This document shows, one piece after another, positions 57,107 through 64,000 of a stretch of 64,000 bases of DNA. The notes under the pieces are model-generated. The model did not search any database. It worked only from the letters and a program-made list of their open reading frames with translations, and was not told the DNA's origin. Made by a program: the position numbers and the translations under genes. The DNA is from Candidatus Pelagibacter giovannonii (GTDB taxonomy: Bacteria > Pseudomonadota > Alphaproteobacteria > Pelagibacterales > Pelagibacteraceae): positions 1,054,001-1,118,000 of the forward strand of contig NZ_CP038852.1 in NCBI RefSeq assembly GCF_012276695.1, read 5' to 3'. The first letter of the stretch is position 1, and each line of letters begins with the position of its first letter.

Positions 57107-59254
57107 GTGAAAAAAATTCTCAAGACATCATTTTTTGTATTTAGCTTTTTAGCATTATTTTATTCTAATGCTTTTGCTTTTATAGAATTTAAACAATCAA
57201 AAGATATTTCCTCAGACGCTGATGGCTTAAGACAAATAAACTTTAAACCAGATGGAACAATTATGTATGTAACAAATCGTGAAAAGGATACTACCTCTAC
57301 AACTGATAGTGTAATTCAGTATTCTTTAAGCACTCCATTTGATATTAACACTGCTACTAAAACCTCTTCAACACCTTTAACTAACATAGACAAACCTCAT
57401 GCAATAAAATTCAAACCAGATGGGAAAGTGATGTATGTTATAGATAATGCTGAGTTGTCAGTTAGACAATACAATTTAACTACAGCTTGGGATACTTCTA
57501 CATTACAATATGATGATGATTTTAATGTATCAGATGAAAATCAATTAAGATCTTTAGCTTTTAAAACTGATGGAACCAAAATGTATGTCACTGGTAATCA
57601 AACAGAAGTAATACAACAATTTACATTGTCCACCCCGTGGGATGTAAAGACTGCAACAAAAGATTCAACTCAATCTTCAGCTTTAACTAGTAAAGAAAGT
57701 AACCCAAGAAGTATTCAATTTCATTCAAGTGGAACTATATTTTATATAGGTGGAAATGGCTCAGACTCAATTCATAAATATACATTAACAACCCCATGGG
57801 ATGTGAGCACTTTGGAATTTTCTCAGTCATATTCATTTAGTGACCAAGTTTCATCTTCAGGAAATTCAATCATGGCTGGATTTATTTTTTCAGCAAATTT
57901 TACAAAATTATATATTACACAAGATACAGATAGCAGACAGTCTCAGACTGGCACTAACACAATTTTTGAATATAGTGTAGCTTGCGCTGGTACAATTACT
58001 TGTGCTGATGCATCAGCTAACGATGATGTTAAAGCAATCATTGAAGCTAATGTTGAATTATCAAAACGTATAATTAAAAATAATACTCTTCCAATCTTTC
58101 ATCGAATTGAGTGGTTAAGAAGACATAAAAATAAAGACAATCTATCAAATCTTAATGCAGAAATTGATTTTACAAATAAAAAAATATCAAAATTAGTTAG
58201 TGCTCTTAAAAATTCTAAAAAAGAAATTGATAGAAGTTATGATAGTGAGGATTGGTTTAAATGGAGTGAGGGTAGAGTTAGTTTGGGTAAAAATAAATCT
58301 ATAAATTCATCATCAAGAGATTTTCACAGTTATGGTATCTCAGTTGGTGCAGATAAAATTAAAGATGATGACAGAGATGCTATGCATGGATACGTTTTTC
58401 AGTATGCAAACGATAATATTGATATTGGATATAAAGGAAGCAAATTAGAGACTGATGCTTATAGTTTTGCCTTATATAATACCAAACTTAGAGATGATCA
58501 CGTTTTTACAGATGCATTAATTGGAGTTAGTTTACTAGATATAGACCAAAAAAGGGTTATTTATGACAACATTTTAGAGGGAAACCGAGAAGGCCAACAG
58601 ATATATGGATCATTTAATTTTGGAAAAAGAATAGTTGATGAAGATCTAAATCTTAATCCAGGTATTAAATTAGATTTAGGGTACACAAAACTAAAAGCTT
58701 TTAGAGAAAAGTCAAATATAGCAAATAGTTTGACTGACGCATTACTTTATAAAAAGCAAAATATAAAATCAGCATTATTAACACTCGGTGTCCTTTTAGA
58801 TAAAACAGATACAGATAAAGAAGAGGACGAAATTGTTAATCATCATGGCAGATTAGAATATATTGCAGATCTAAGTCCATCATCAGATGCAGAATTTTAT
58901 TATCTAAATAGTCAAAGTACTGTTTACAATTATAATGTAGAAAATAAGTCCAAACATAATCTTAGAATTGGGTACGGTTTTGATGTCACTTCCATAACAG
59001 GATGGTCATTAGTTGGAAATTTTGAGAGGTTTATAACTAATGAAAAAGGTTATAGTAATGACATCTATCTATCTGTAGGGTATGTTCCAATTGATAAAAT
59101 GAAATTTGTATTTGATGTGAATAATTTTGAAAATACTAGTTTATCATTAACTAATAATGTAAATGGATTTGATTTAAAAATGAGTTCTAACTATAATTTT
59201 TTAAGTGATGTACCCGACTATGGTGCAAATTTAGAAGTCTCAAATAAATTTTGA
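57107..59254 (+). CDS. Autotransporter-like protein with beta-propeller passenger
   Basis: The start is GTG and a signal peptide ends near NAFAF (residues 1-25). Residues 30-295 carry about five repeats of the form R-x-I-x-F-K-P-D-G-T-x-M-Y-V ... QYTLSTPWDVxTAT, probably a beta-propeller. A coiled region (305-380) with NLNAEIDFTNKKISKLVSALKN precedes a C-terminal autotransporter-type beta-barrel (about 390-715) ending in Phe (LEVSNKF). The barrel has the alternating short strands of the outer membrane. The passenger probably faces outside. The ligand or target is unknown. Confidence 0.8.
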   Translation: MKKILKTSFFVFSFLALFYSNAFAFIEFKQSKDISSDADGLRQINFKPDGTIMYVTNREKDTTSTTDSVIQYSLSTPFDINTATKTSSTPLTNIDKPHAIKFKPDGKVMYVIDNAELSVRQYNLTTAWDTSTLQYDDDFNVSDENQLRSLAFKTDGTKMYVTGNQTEVIQQFTLSTPWDVKTATKDSTQSSALTSKESNPRSIQFHSSGTIFYIGGNGSDSIHKYTLTTPWDVSTLEFSQSYSFSDQVSSSGNSIMAGFIFSANFTKLYITQDTDSRQSQTGTNTIFEYSVACAGTITCADASANDDVKAIIEANVELSKRIIKNNTLPIFHRIEWLRRHKNKDNLSNLNAEIDFTNKKISKLVSALKNSKKEIDRSYDSEDWFKWSEGRVSLGKNKSINSSSRDFHSYGISVGADKIKDDDRDAMHGYVFQYANDNIDIGYKGSKLETDAYSFALYNTKLRDDHVFTDALIGVSLLDIDQKRVIYDNILEGNREGQQIYGSFNFGKRIVDEDLNLNPGIKLDLGYTKLKAFREKSNIANSLTDALLYKKQNIKSALLTLGVLLDKTDTDKEEDEIVNHHGRLEYIADLSPSSDAEFYYLNSQSTVYNYNVENKSKHNLRIGYGFDVTSITGWSLVGNFERFITNEKGYSNDIYLSVGYVPIDKMKFVFDVNNFENTSLSLTNNVNGFDLKMSSNYNFLSDVPDYGANLEVSNKF

Positions 59255-59263
59255 TAAGTAAAA

Positions 59264-61027
59264 ATGAAAAAGATATCTTTCATTTTTCTTTTACTAATTT
59301 GTTCTTTTATTAGTTTTGTAGGACAAAGCTATGCAAATGAGATTAGCTCGGATGCAACATCTCAAATAGATCTAACAAATAATGGTGCTGGGGAAGGTGA
59401 CCCTGATCTAACTGTAAAAGAAGGTATAACTGTAATCAAAGACAATCAGCAAAATTTAATTAAAGGTTTTGGTTCTGATGGAATTGAAGATGCAAACATA
59501 ATTTTAGAAATAGACGCAAAATTGCAAGGTTTACATAATACAATTATGATCAGGCAATCTGATAATGTTACAATTACAAACTCAGGCTCGATTATTTCAC
59601 TTGGTTCAAAGGCAATAAATATGAGAAGTGCACAAGACACCACAATTACCAATAACGTTGGTGCAACAATCACATCTCTTAACAATGCAATTTCTGGTGA
59701 AGAAAAAGACTCTGATAGTGAGGCAGTGTCAGGTACAGTGATAACCAATTCGGGAACTATTTTTAGTGACACTCAAAGAGCAATTTATTTATATAGTGGT
59801 GCTGATACAGCTACTATTACAAATAATTCATCGGGTGTAATGTATAATTCAAATACAAATGAAGTTGTTCATGTTGGTTCAGATTCTACAATTACTAATA
59901 GTGGAACAATACAAAATAGAAACAGTCCAGATAATAACTCTATAGTTTTACAAGGTAACGATAATACAATTACCCTTAAAGATAAGGGTATTTTGGTTGG
60001 AACTATTGATGCTGGATCCACAACAGGAAACACTTTAAAATTTCAACATGGAATGGGTCAAGGTTACTACTACAAAACTTCTGGGGATTTTACCTTACAA
60101 GATCTTGATGGAAACCAAGTAGTAAAAGGGTCAGCGGGATCAGTGGGTCAAGGGGCAAGTGAAACTTTAGATGAGTTGTTAAGTTATAAATCTATAAATT
60201 TAAGAAATTTTTTTAGTAAATATAATAAATTAGATGATCAAGATGTATGGGGTGAAACATATGTATCTAACTTAAAAAGAGACGCTCATACAAACAATTT
60301 GGCTCTTGAATATGACTTAACAAATTTTGGTGTAAATTTAATCAATAAAATTGATAACGCTAACTTTGTAATTGCATTTGAAGGGGGAAGGCAAGATTTT
60401 GTTAAAGACCATAAAATAGATTACCAAAATATTAGTGCAGGGGTTTATTTGCCACAAAAAGATAATCCTTATTTTAATTTAGATTTATTTATTTTAGGAG
60501 GCATTACTTTAAAAGATGGAGAAAGAACCATTTTAACAAACACAACAACTTCTGGTAAATTAACAATAGATAGTGATTATGAAACTTATGAAATTCATAC
60601 TGGAATAAAGAAGAATAATTTATCATCAATACCTGATTTTGGGTTTGCGGCTAGTTATTCAATGACCCCTAGTTACGATGAAAGTAAATATTTTTCCTGG
60701 ACAGATAGACATGTTGGAAATCTTTCAATTTTTTTTGAGGATGATTATAATTTGATTAATAACAAAGACAGTAAATTGTTTTTAGGTTGGACATTAGATA
60801 TGAGAAAAATGATGGGTGATAAAAAACAGGTTTATTCAATAAATGGAACTAGTGCTACGTACGAACAACAAAATGATTTAACTAATGAAATATCTTTAAT
60901 AGCTAATATGGGATATGAAAAAAAGTTTTCTGATAAAAGTAAAATTTTATTTTTGTTAGATACCAAAAATACGAATCGATATACCAAAAGTGTTGGTGCA
61001 AATATCTCTTTTAAAAGTAAATTTTAA
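59264..61027 (+). CDS. Autotransporter-like protein with beta-helix passenger
   Basis: The 587-residue protein has a signal peptide (KKISFIFLLLICSFISFVGQSYA) and a repeat region of NSGTI/TITNSGTI type (about residues 90-240), which fits a right-handed beta-helix. The C-terminal 270 residues form a beta-barrel ending in Phe (SFKSKF). It starts 9 bases after the other autotransporter, so both belong to one transcript. They share barrel style but not passenger type. It is convergent with the short gene at 61036. Confidence 0.78.
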   Translation: MKKISFIFLLLICSFISFVGQSYANEISSDATSQIDLTNNGAGEGDPDLTVKEGITVIKDNQQNLIKGFGSDGIEDANIILEIDAKLQGLHNTIMIRQSDNVTITNSGSIISLGSKAINMRSAQDTTITNNVGATITSLNNAISGEEKDSDSEAVSGTVITNSGTIFSDTQRAIYLYSGADTATITNNSSGVMYNSNTNEVVHVGSDSTITNSGTIQNRNSPDNNSIVLQGNDNTITLKDKGILVGTIDAGSTTGNTLKFQHGMGQGYYYKTSGDFTLQDLDGNQVVKGSAGSVGQGASETLDELLSYKSINLRNFFSKYNKLDDQDVWGETYVSNLKRDAHTNNLALEYDLTNFGVNLINKIDNANFVIAFEGGRQDFVKDHKIDYQNISAGVYLPQKDNPYFNLDLFILGGITLKDGERTILTNTTTSGKLTIDSDYETYEIHTGIKKNNLSSIPDFGFAASYSMTPSYDESKYFSWTDRHVGNLSIFFEDDYNLINNKDSKLFLGWTLDMRKMMGDKKQVYSINGTSATYEQQNDLTNEISLIANMGYEKKFSDKSKILFLLDTKNTNRYTKSVGANISFKSKF

Positions 61028-61035
61028 TTTAATAG

Positions 61036-61380
61036 TTATTCTATAACTTCAATTTCATTAATGATGCTTACAATTTTTCTACCCTTAAGGACGGCATTCA
61101 CTCTTGCACATTCATAGTACGCGGAGGAGCTCTCTTCTGCGGTTTGTTTCATTTCTAAACACCTAGATTTATTCTTAGTTAATAAATGCTCATATAATTC
61201 TGGTGGGTCACCTAAATACATCATGAGACCAATTACTTCACCTTCTTTTTCAAAATCTGATTTTTCTTCTATATCTGCTACTCTGTCATCAACACCAATT
61301 TCAAAATTTTGAAATGCAACAAAGCCTTTATAAAAAATAAAAGCTAAAGCTAAGTAGAAAACTATTTTTATTTTACTCAC
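61036..61380 (-). CDS. Small membrane-anchored or secreted protein
   Basis: Not recognised. The 114-residue protein has one N-terminal hydrophobic segment (KIVFYLALAFIFYKGFVAF) and an acidic soluble part with two cysteines (SRC and YEC), which could pair. It starts 77 bases downstream of the M50-HlyD gene on the same strand, so it may belong to that transcript. Function is unknown. Confidence 0.55.
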   Translation of the reverse strand: MSKIKIVFYLALAFIFYKGFVAFQNFEIGVDDRVADIEEKSDFEKEGEVIGLMMYLGDPPELYEHLLTKNKSRCLEMKQTAEESSSAYYECARVNAVLKGRKIVSIINEIEVIE

Positions 61381-61457
61381 TAAAATTTTTTTCTATAATA
61401 TCTCTAATATATTTTTTTTGAATTTCTTTATAAATGCCCTGTCTGATAATCATTAAA

Positions 61458-63563
61458 TTAAAAGTCAATTTCTCTAATTAGCAAAGCTAATAAGTTTTTA
61501 ATAAATTGTAAAAATGGACTATAGCGATAGCCATCAATGTGAACATATCCAGGAATTTCCCATTTGATTAAATTTTCTTTATTTAAAGGTTTAAAATTTG
61601 CACGATAAAAGGCTTCCTCAGGTCTATTTTTAAAATTACCACTCACATACGATCTAACTGCAATTGGCCCACCATAATTTGAGGACAATGTTAAGTATGA
61701 TAAATTTTGTGTTGCAGATTTATCAATTGATATTGAGGTTAGTTGTACGATATCATGCTGACCATCAAAAGGTATGAAGGTTGCATCTTTATTTAATTTA
61801 AATCTATCAATGCTATTTTCTGATATAAAGCCAATTACCTGACCGGAACCGTAATTTACTATCCCCATTAATTCGTCTGTACTGCTAATCCAATGCCCAA
61901 TAGATAGGTCGTAAAAATTTTTGATCCTTCCTTTGATAGGTGCTTTGATAGTAAGACTTGTCTTAATTTTATTTAACCCTTTTAACTCACTAAGTAAGGC
62001 AATTAAGGTTTGTTGGAAGACCATATACTGATCTAAATTACCAGCTTTCTTACTAAGTCTATTAATTTGAGTTTTCGCTAAGGAAATTTTTATTCTAGTA
62101 GATTGTATTTCTTCACTTAATTGAGGAATCTCAAGGTTAATAAGTACATCTCCCTTTTCAACAACTTGGTCTTTAATGACATTTATCTCTTTAATGATAG
62201 CAGGATAACTTGAGTAAATTTTTACATATTCTTCTGAGGTAAATACTGCTGGAATTTTTAAAGATGATTTCCATGGGAAAAAAACTAAAAATAAAATCAA
62301 AAAACTAAACAATAGCGTTCTTTTTGTTTGATAATTAATTTTCATCTCTGTTCTCATTTTCCACCATTTAGAGACTTCATTAATTATAGGTTTTGCAATA
62401 AACCAATAAATTTCAATTATAAATAAAATTATTCCAAGAACTTTAAAAGCAAAGTAATAAACCAAAAATGCAATTCCAAGAAATAAGAAGAATCTATAAA
62501 TCCATGTAAACCAAGCATAGCTAATAAAGATCCATTTACGATTTTTTGATAATTCCTCTGGTGGTTCTTTATAGAAGCCAAATAACAATTCTCTAATTTT
62601 CCATCTAGCTAAAGCAAAAGCCCTGGGTTGTAAATTTTCTGCTTTCAACCAGTCTGAAAAAATATAATAGCCATCAAATCTCATAAATGGACTTACATTT
62701 ATTGTTAAAGATGATATCCAACTTGTTGTTGCAACAAAAAAAGCAATACTTTTAATTGCCCCATCTGGAACAATTGCCCATACAAAGGTTGCTATTAAAG
62801 CTAAATGAAGTTCGGTTAAAATTCCGGCAAAATTAATTAATAATCTTTCATTATGATTTCTTAATCTCCATGCATTAGTCGTATCAGTATATAAAAATGG
62901 AAAAAAAACTAAGAAGGCAATTCCTATTGATGAAACTTGGCAACCATAATACTTGGCGACATAAGCATGTCCTAGTTCGTGGAGAATTTTTACAGCAATT
63001 AAGGTAATTGCATAAAATAACAATCCTTTAATTGAAAAAAAATACATAAAGGTTGTTGAGAAATCTTCAAATTGCTGAACAACCAGGCATAATCCAATAA
63101 ACCCTATTAAATAAATGATATATCGGTACTGTTTTGAAGCATAGGGTATTGTGTATTTTAAAGTTTTTCCTAACCATTCATCAGGTTTAAAAAGAGGCAC
63201 TTTAAAGAATAAATAACTATGTATTAAATACATTAGCCAATTTTTTTTCTGACTATTTTTTTGAAAAAGAAGATTTGTAATGTTTTGACCCTTAGGCTGA
63301 ATGATTAGATTGTTGTTAGCTAAAAATGAGATAAAGCTTTTTATTTCTTCAAGATTTATTTTTAGACCTTTTTTATTTATCCATTCATTAAATTTTGATA
63401 TATCTTCACCCGGCTTCCAATTACTAATTAATCGAAAAGCAGCTATACCAATTGTAAAATATTTATTTCGTAAAGCATCATATAAAAGCCAACCAGGCGA
63501 ACCATCCTCTCTGCTATTGCCTTTAATGAGTTCTAAGTCTTCTCTTAAATATGGGGTTATCAT
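61458..63563 (-). CDS. M50-family metalloprotease fused to HlyD-type adaptor domain
   Basis: The 701-residue protein starts with a soluble PqqD-like region (1-100), then a membrane-embedded M50 protease core with HELGH at 195-199 and the third metal ligand in NVSPFMRFDGYY (D298). About ten spans precede residue 435. From about 430 to 700 it has HlyD features: a lipoyl-like start (VYIYSS-type strand, INVIKDQVVEKGDVLINL), a helical hairpin, KAPIKGRIKNF and a beta-barrel. Such fusions accompany adaptor and TolC-type exporters. The substrate is unknown. It overlaps the next gene upstream by 4 bases. Confidence 0.85.
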   Translation of the reverse strand: MITPYLREDLELIKGNSREDGSPGWLLYDALRNKYFTIGIAAFRLISNWKPGEDISKFNEWINKKGLKINLEEIKSFISFLANNNLIIQPKGQNITNLLFQKNSQKKNWLMYLIHSYLFFKVPLFKPDEWLGKTLKYTIPYASKQYRYIIYLIGFIGLCLVVQQFEDFSTTFMYFFSIKGLLFYAITLIAVKILHELGHAYVAKYYGCQVSSIGIAFLVFFPFLYTDTTNAWRLRNHNERLLINFAGILTELHLALIATFVWAIVPDGAIKSIAFFVATTSWISSLTINVSPFMRFDGYYIFSDWLKAENLQPRAFALARWKIRELLFGFYKEPPEELSKNRKWIFISYAWFTWIYRFFLFLGIAFLVYYFAFKVLGIILFIIEIYWFIAKPIINEVSKWWKMRTEMKINYQTKRTLLFSFLILFLVFFPWKSSLKIPAVFTSEEYVKIYSSYPAIIKEINVIKDQVVEKGDVLINLEIPQLSEEIQSTRIKISLAKTQINRLSKKAGNLDQYMVFQQTLIALLSELKGLNKIKTSLTIKAPIKGRIKNFYDLSIGHWISSTDELMGIVNYGSGQVIGFISENSIDRFKLNKDATFIPFDGQHDIVQLTSISIDKSATQNLSYLTLSSNYGGPIAVRSYVSGNFKNRPEEAFYRANFKPLNKENLIKWEIPGYVHIDGYRYSPFLQFIKNLLALLIREIDF

Positions 63564-64000
63564 ATTCCAATAAATTGCCTCATATAAGTTATTGGCTTTC
63601 TAAACAGGTAATAGAATAAAGTTACTCTAGAACCATATATTTTTGCCGTACCTCTCAAACCTAACCTTGGAATCTCTTGATTTTCATTTAAACTTGAAAC
63701 TAATTTATAAGATAAAACCTCAGAAGGTGATAAATAAGGCTTATAACTTGCTCTTAAAACCTTTCCCTTAAGAGAGTTTATTGGGTTTATATCTAAAAAA
63801 ATTTTAACTTTTGCCTTATTGTTAATAATTATTGAGTCTTTAACAGGTAACCAAATTAAGAACTCGACTAAATTTGGGTCTGCTATTGTCATAATTTTTT
63901 CACCTACGTTAACTGGTTTTCCCTGCCAATCTAATGTGTTCTCAACAATTGCAACACCATTAATTGAAGATAAAATTTTTGTCATTTCTAATTTTTCATT
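63560..64000 (-). CDS. HlyD-family periplasmic adaptor, C-terminal part (5' end outside window)
   Basis: The frame is open to the right edge; an ATG at 63985 is internal, as the codons before it (NEKLE) continue the helix of an adaptor. The visible part has the usual barrel motifs EMTKILSSINGVAIVENTLDWQGKPV, GEKIMTIADPNLVEFLIWLPV and LRGTAKIYG. It overlaps the M50-HlyD gene, so both work in one exporter-like system. The N-terminus and any membrane anchor lie outside. Confidence 0.8.
   Translation of the reverse strand, partial: NEKLEMTKILSSINGVAIVENTLDWQGKPVNVGEKIMTIADPNLVEFLIWLPVKDSIIINNKAKVKIFLDINPINSLKGKVLRASYKPYLSPSEVLSYKLVSSLNENQEIPRLGLRGTAKIYGSRVTLFYYLFRKPITYMRQFIGI

Noticed and set aside
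61458..63563. Integrase- or phage-type mobile element in the accessory block
   Set aside because: No integrase, transposase or att-like direct repeats flank it; the genes are all pilus, signalling, transport or surface types.

Overview
The window reads as part of a small, streamlined, very AT-rich alphaproteobacterial genome, most like SAR11 (Pelagibacterales). The reasons are strong A/T codon bias, spacers of a few bases, many overlapping gene ends, an alphaproteobacterial-type petABC operon, an ELM1-family protein, and an accessory type IV pilus block of a kind known in this group. The assignment is inferred from style and gene content; there is no rRNA to confirm it.

Positions 1-28.4 kb are a dense housekeeping region. 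It holds isoprenoid (ispE), tRNA-Gln and CCA-adding enzyme, transcript cleavage factor (greA), haem (hemF), tRNA modification (trmL), the cytochrome bc1 complex (petABC), translation (ychF, pth, rplY), PRPP synthesis (prs), envelope maturation (pgeF, lgt), an EnvZ/OmpR pair with a MarR regulator, amino acid aminotransferases, excision repair (uvrC, uvrB), pterin metabolism (folB and a pteridine-reductase-like SDR), thioredoxin reductase and several small enzymes.

Positions 28.5-52 kb hold a nearly complete type IV pilus system: pilT, four minor pilins, PilY1, prepilin peptidase, a PilM-PilN fusion, PilO, PilP, a secretin, PilB, PilC and two tandem major-type pilins. A partner-switching module sits inside it: a GAF-PP2C phosphatase, an RsbW-like kinase, two STAS proteins, and an ammonium transporter fused to a second PP2C phosphatase. 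No sigma factor is visible. A 1.15 kb non-coding stretch before the PilM-PilN gene carries an ordered array of direct repeats with inverted copies next to the gene.

Positions 52-64 kb hold a periplasmic heavy-metal-binding protein, the Amt-phosphatase, a BASS-family transporter, an unusual regulator made of two similar winged-helix halves, two autotransporter-like outer-membrane proteins, and an M50 peptidase/HlyD fusion with a separate HlyD-type adaptor cut by the window end.

The most striking pattern is a shared promoter-region motif, roughly ACCCATTTTGAGCA. It recurs in gaps across the accessory block: ahead of pilT, ahead of pilM-pilN, between pilA and the STAS operon, ahead of the metal-protein/amt pair, ahead of the BASS gene as a 21-bp tandem, and between the double-winged-helix regulator and the first autotransporter. 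I did not see it in the housekeeping gaps. It suggests one regulon linking pili, ammonium sensing, transport and surface proteins.
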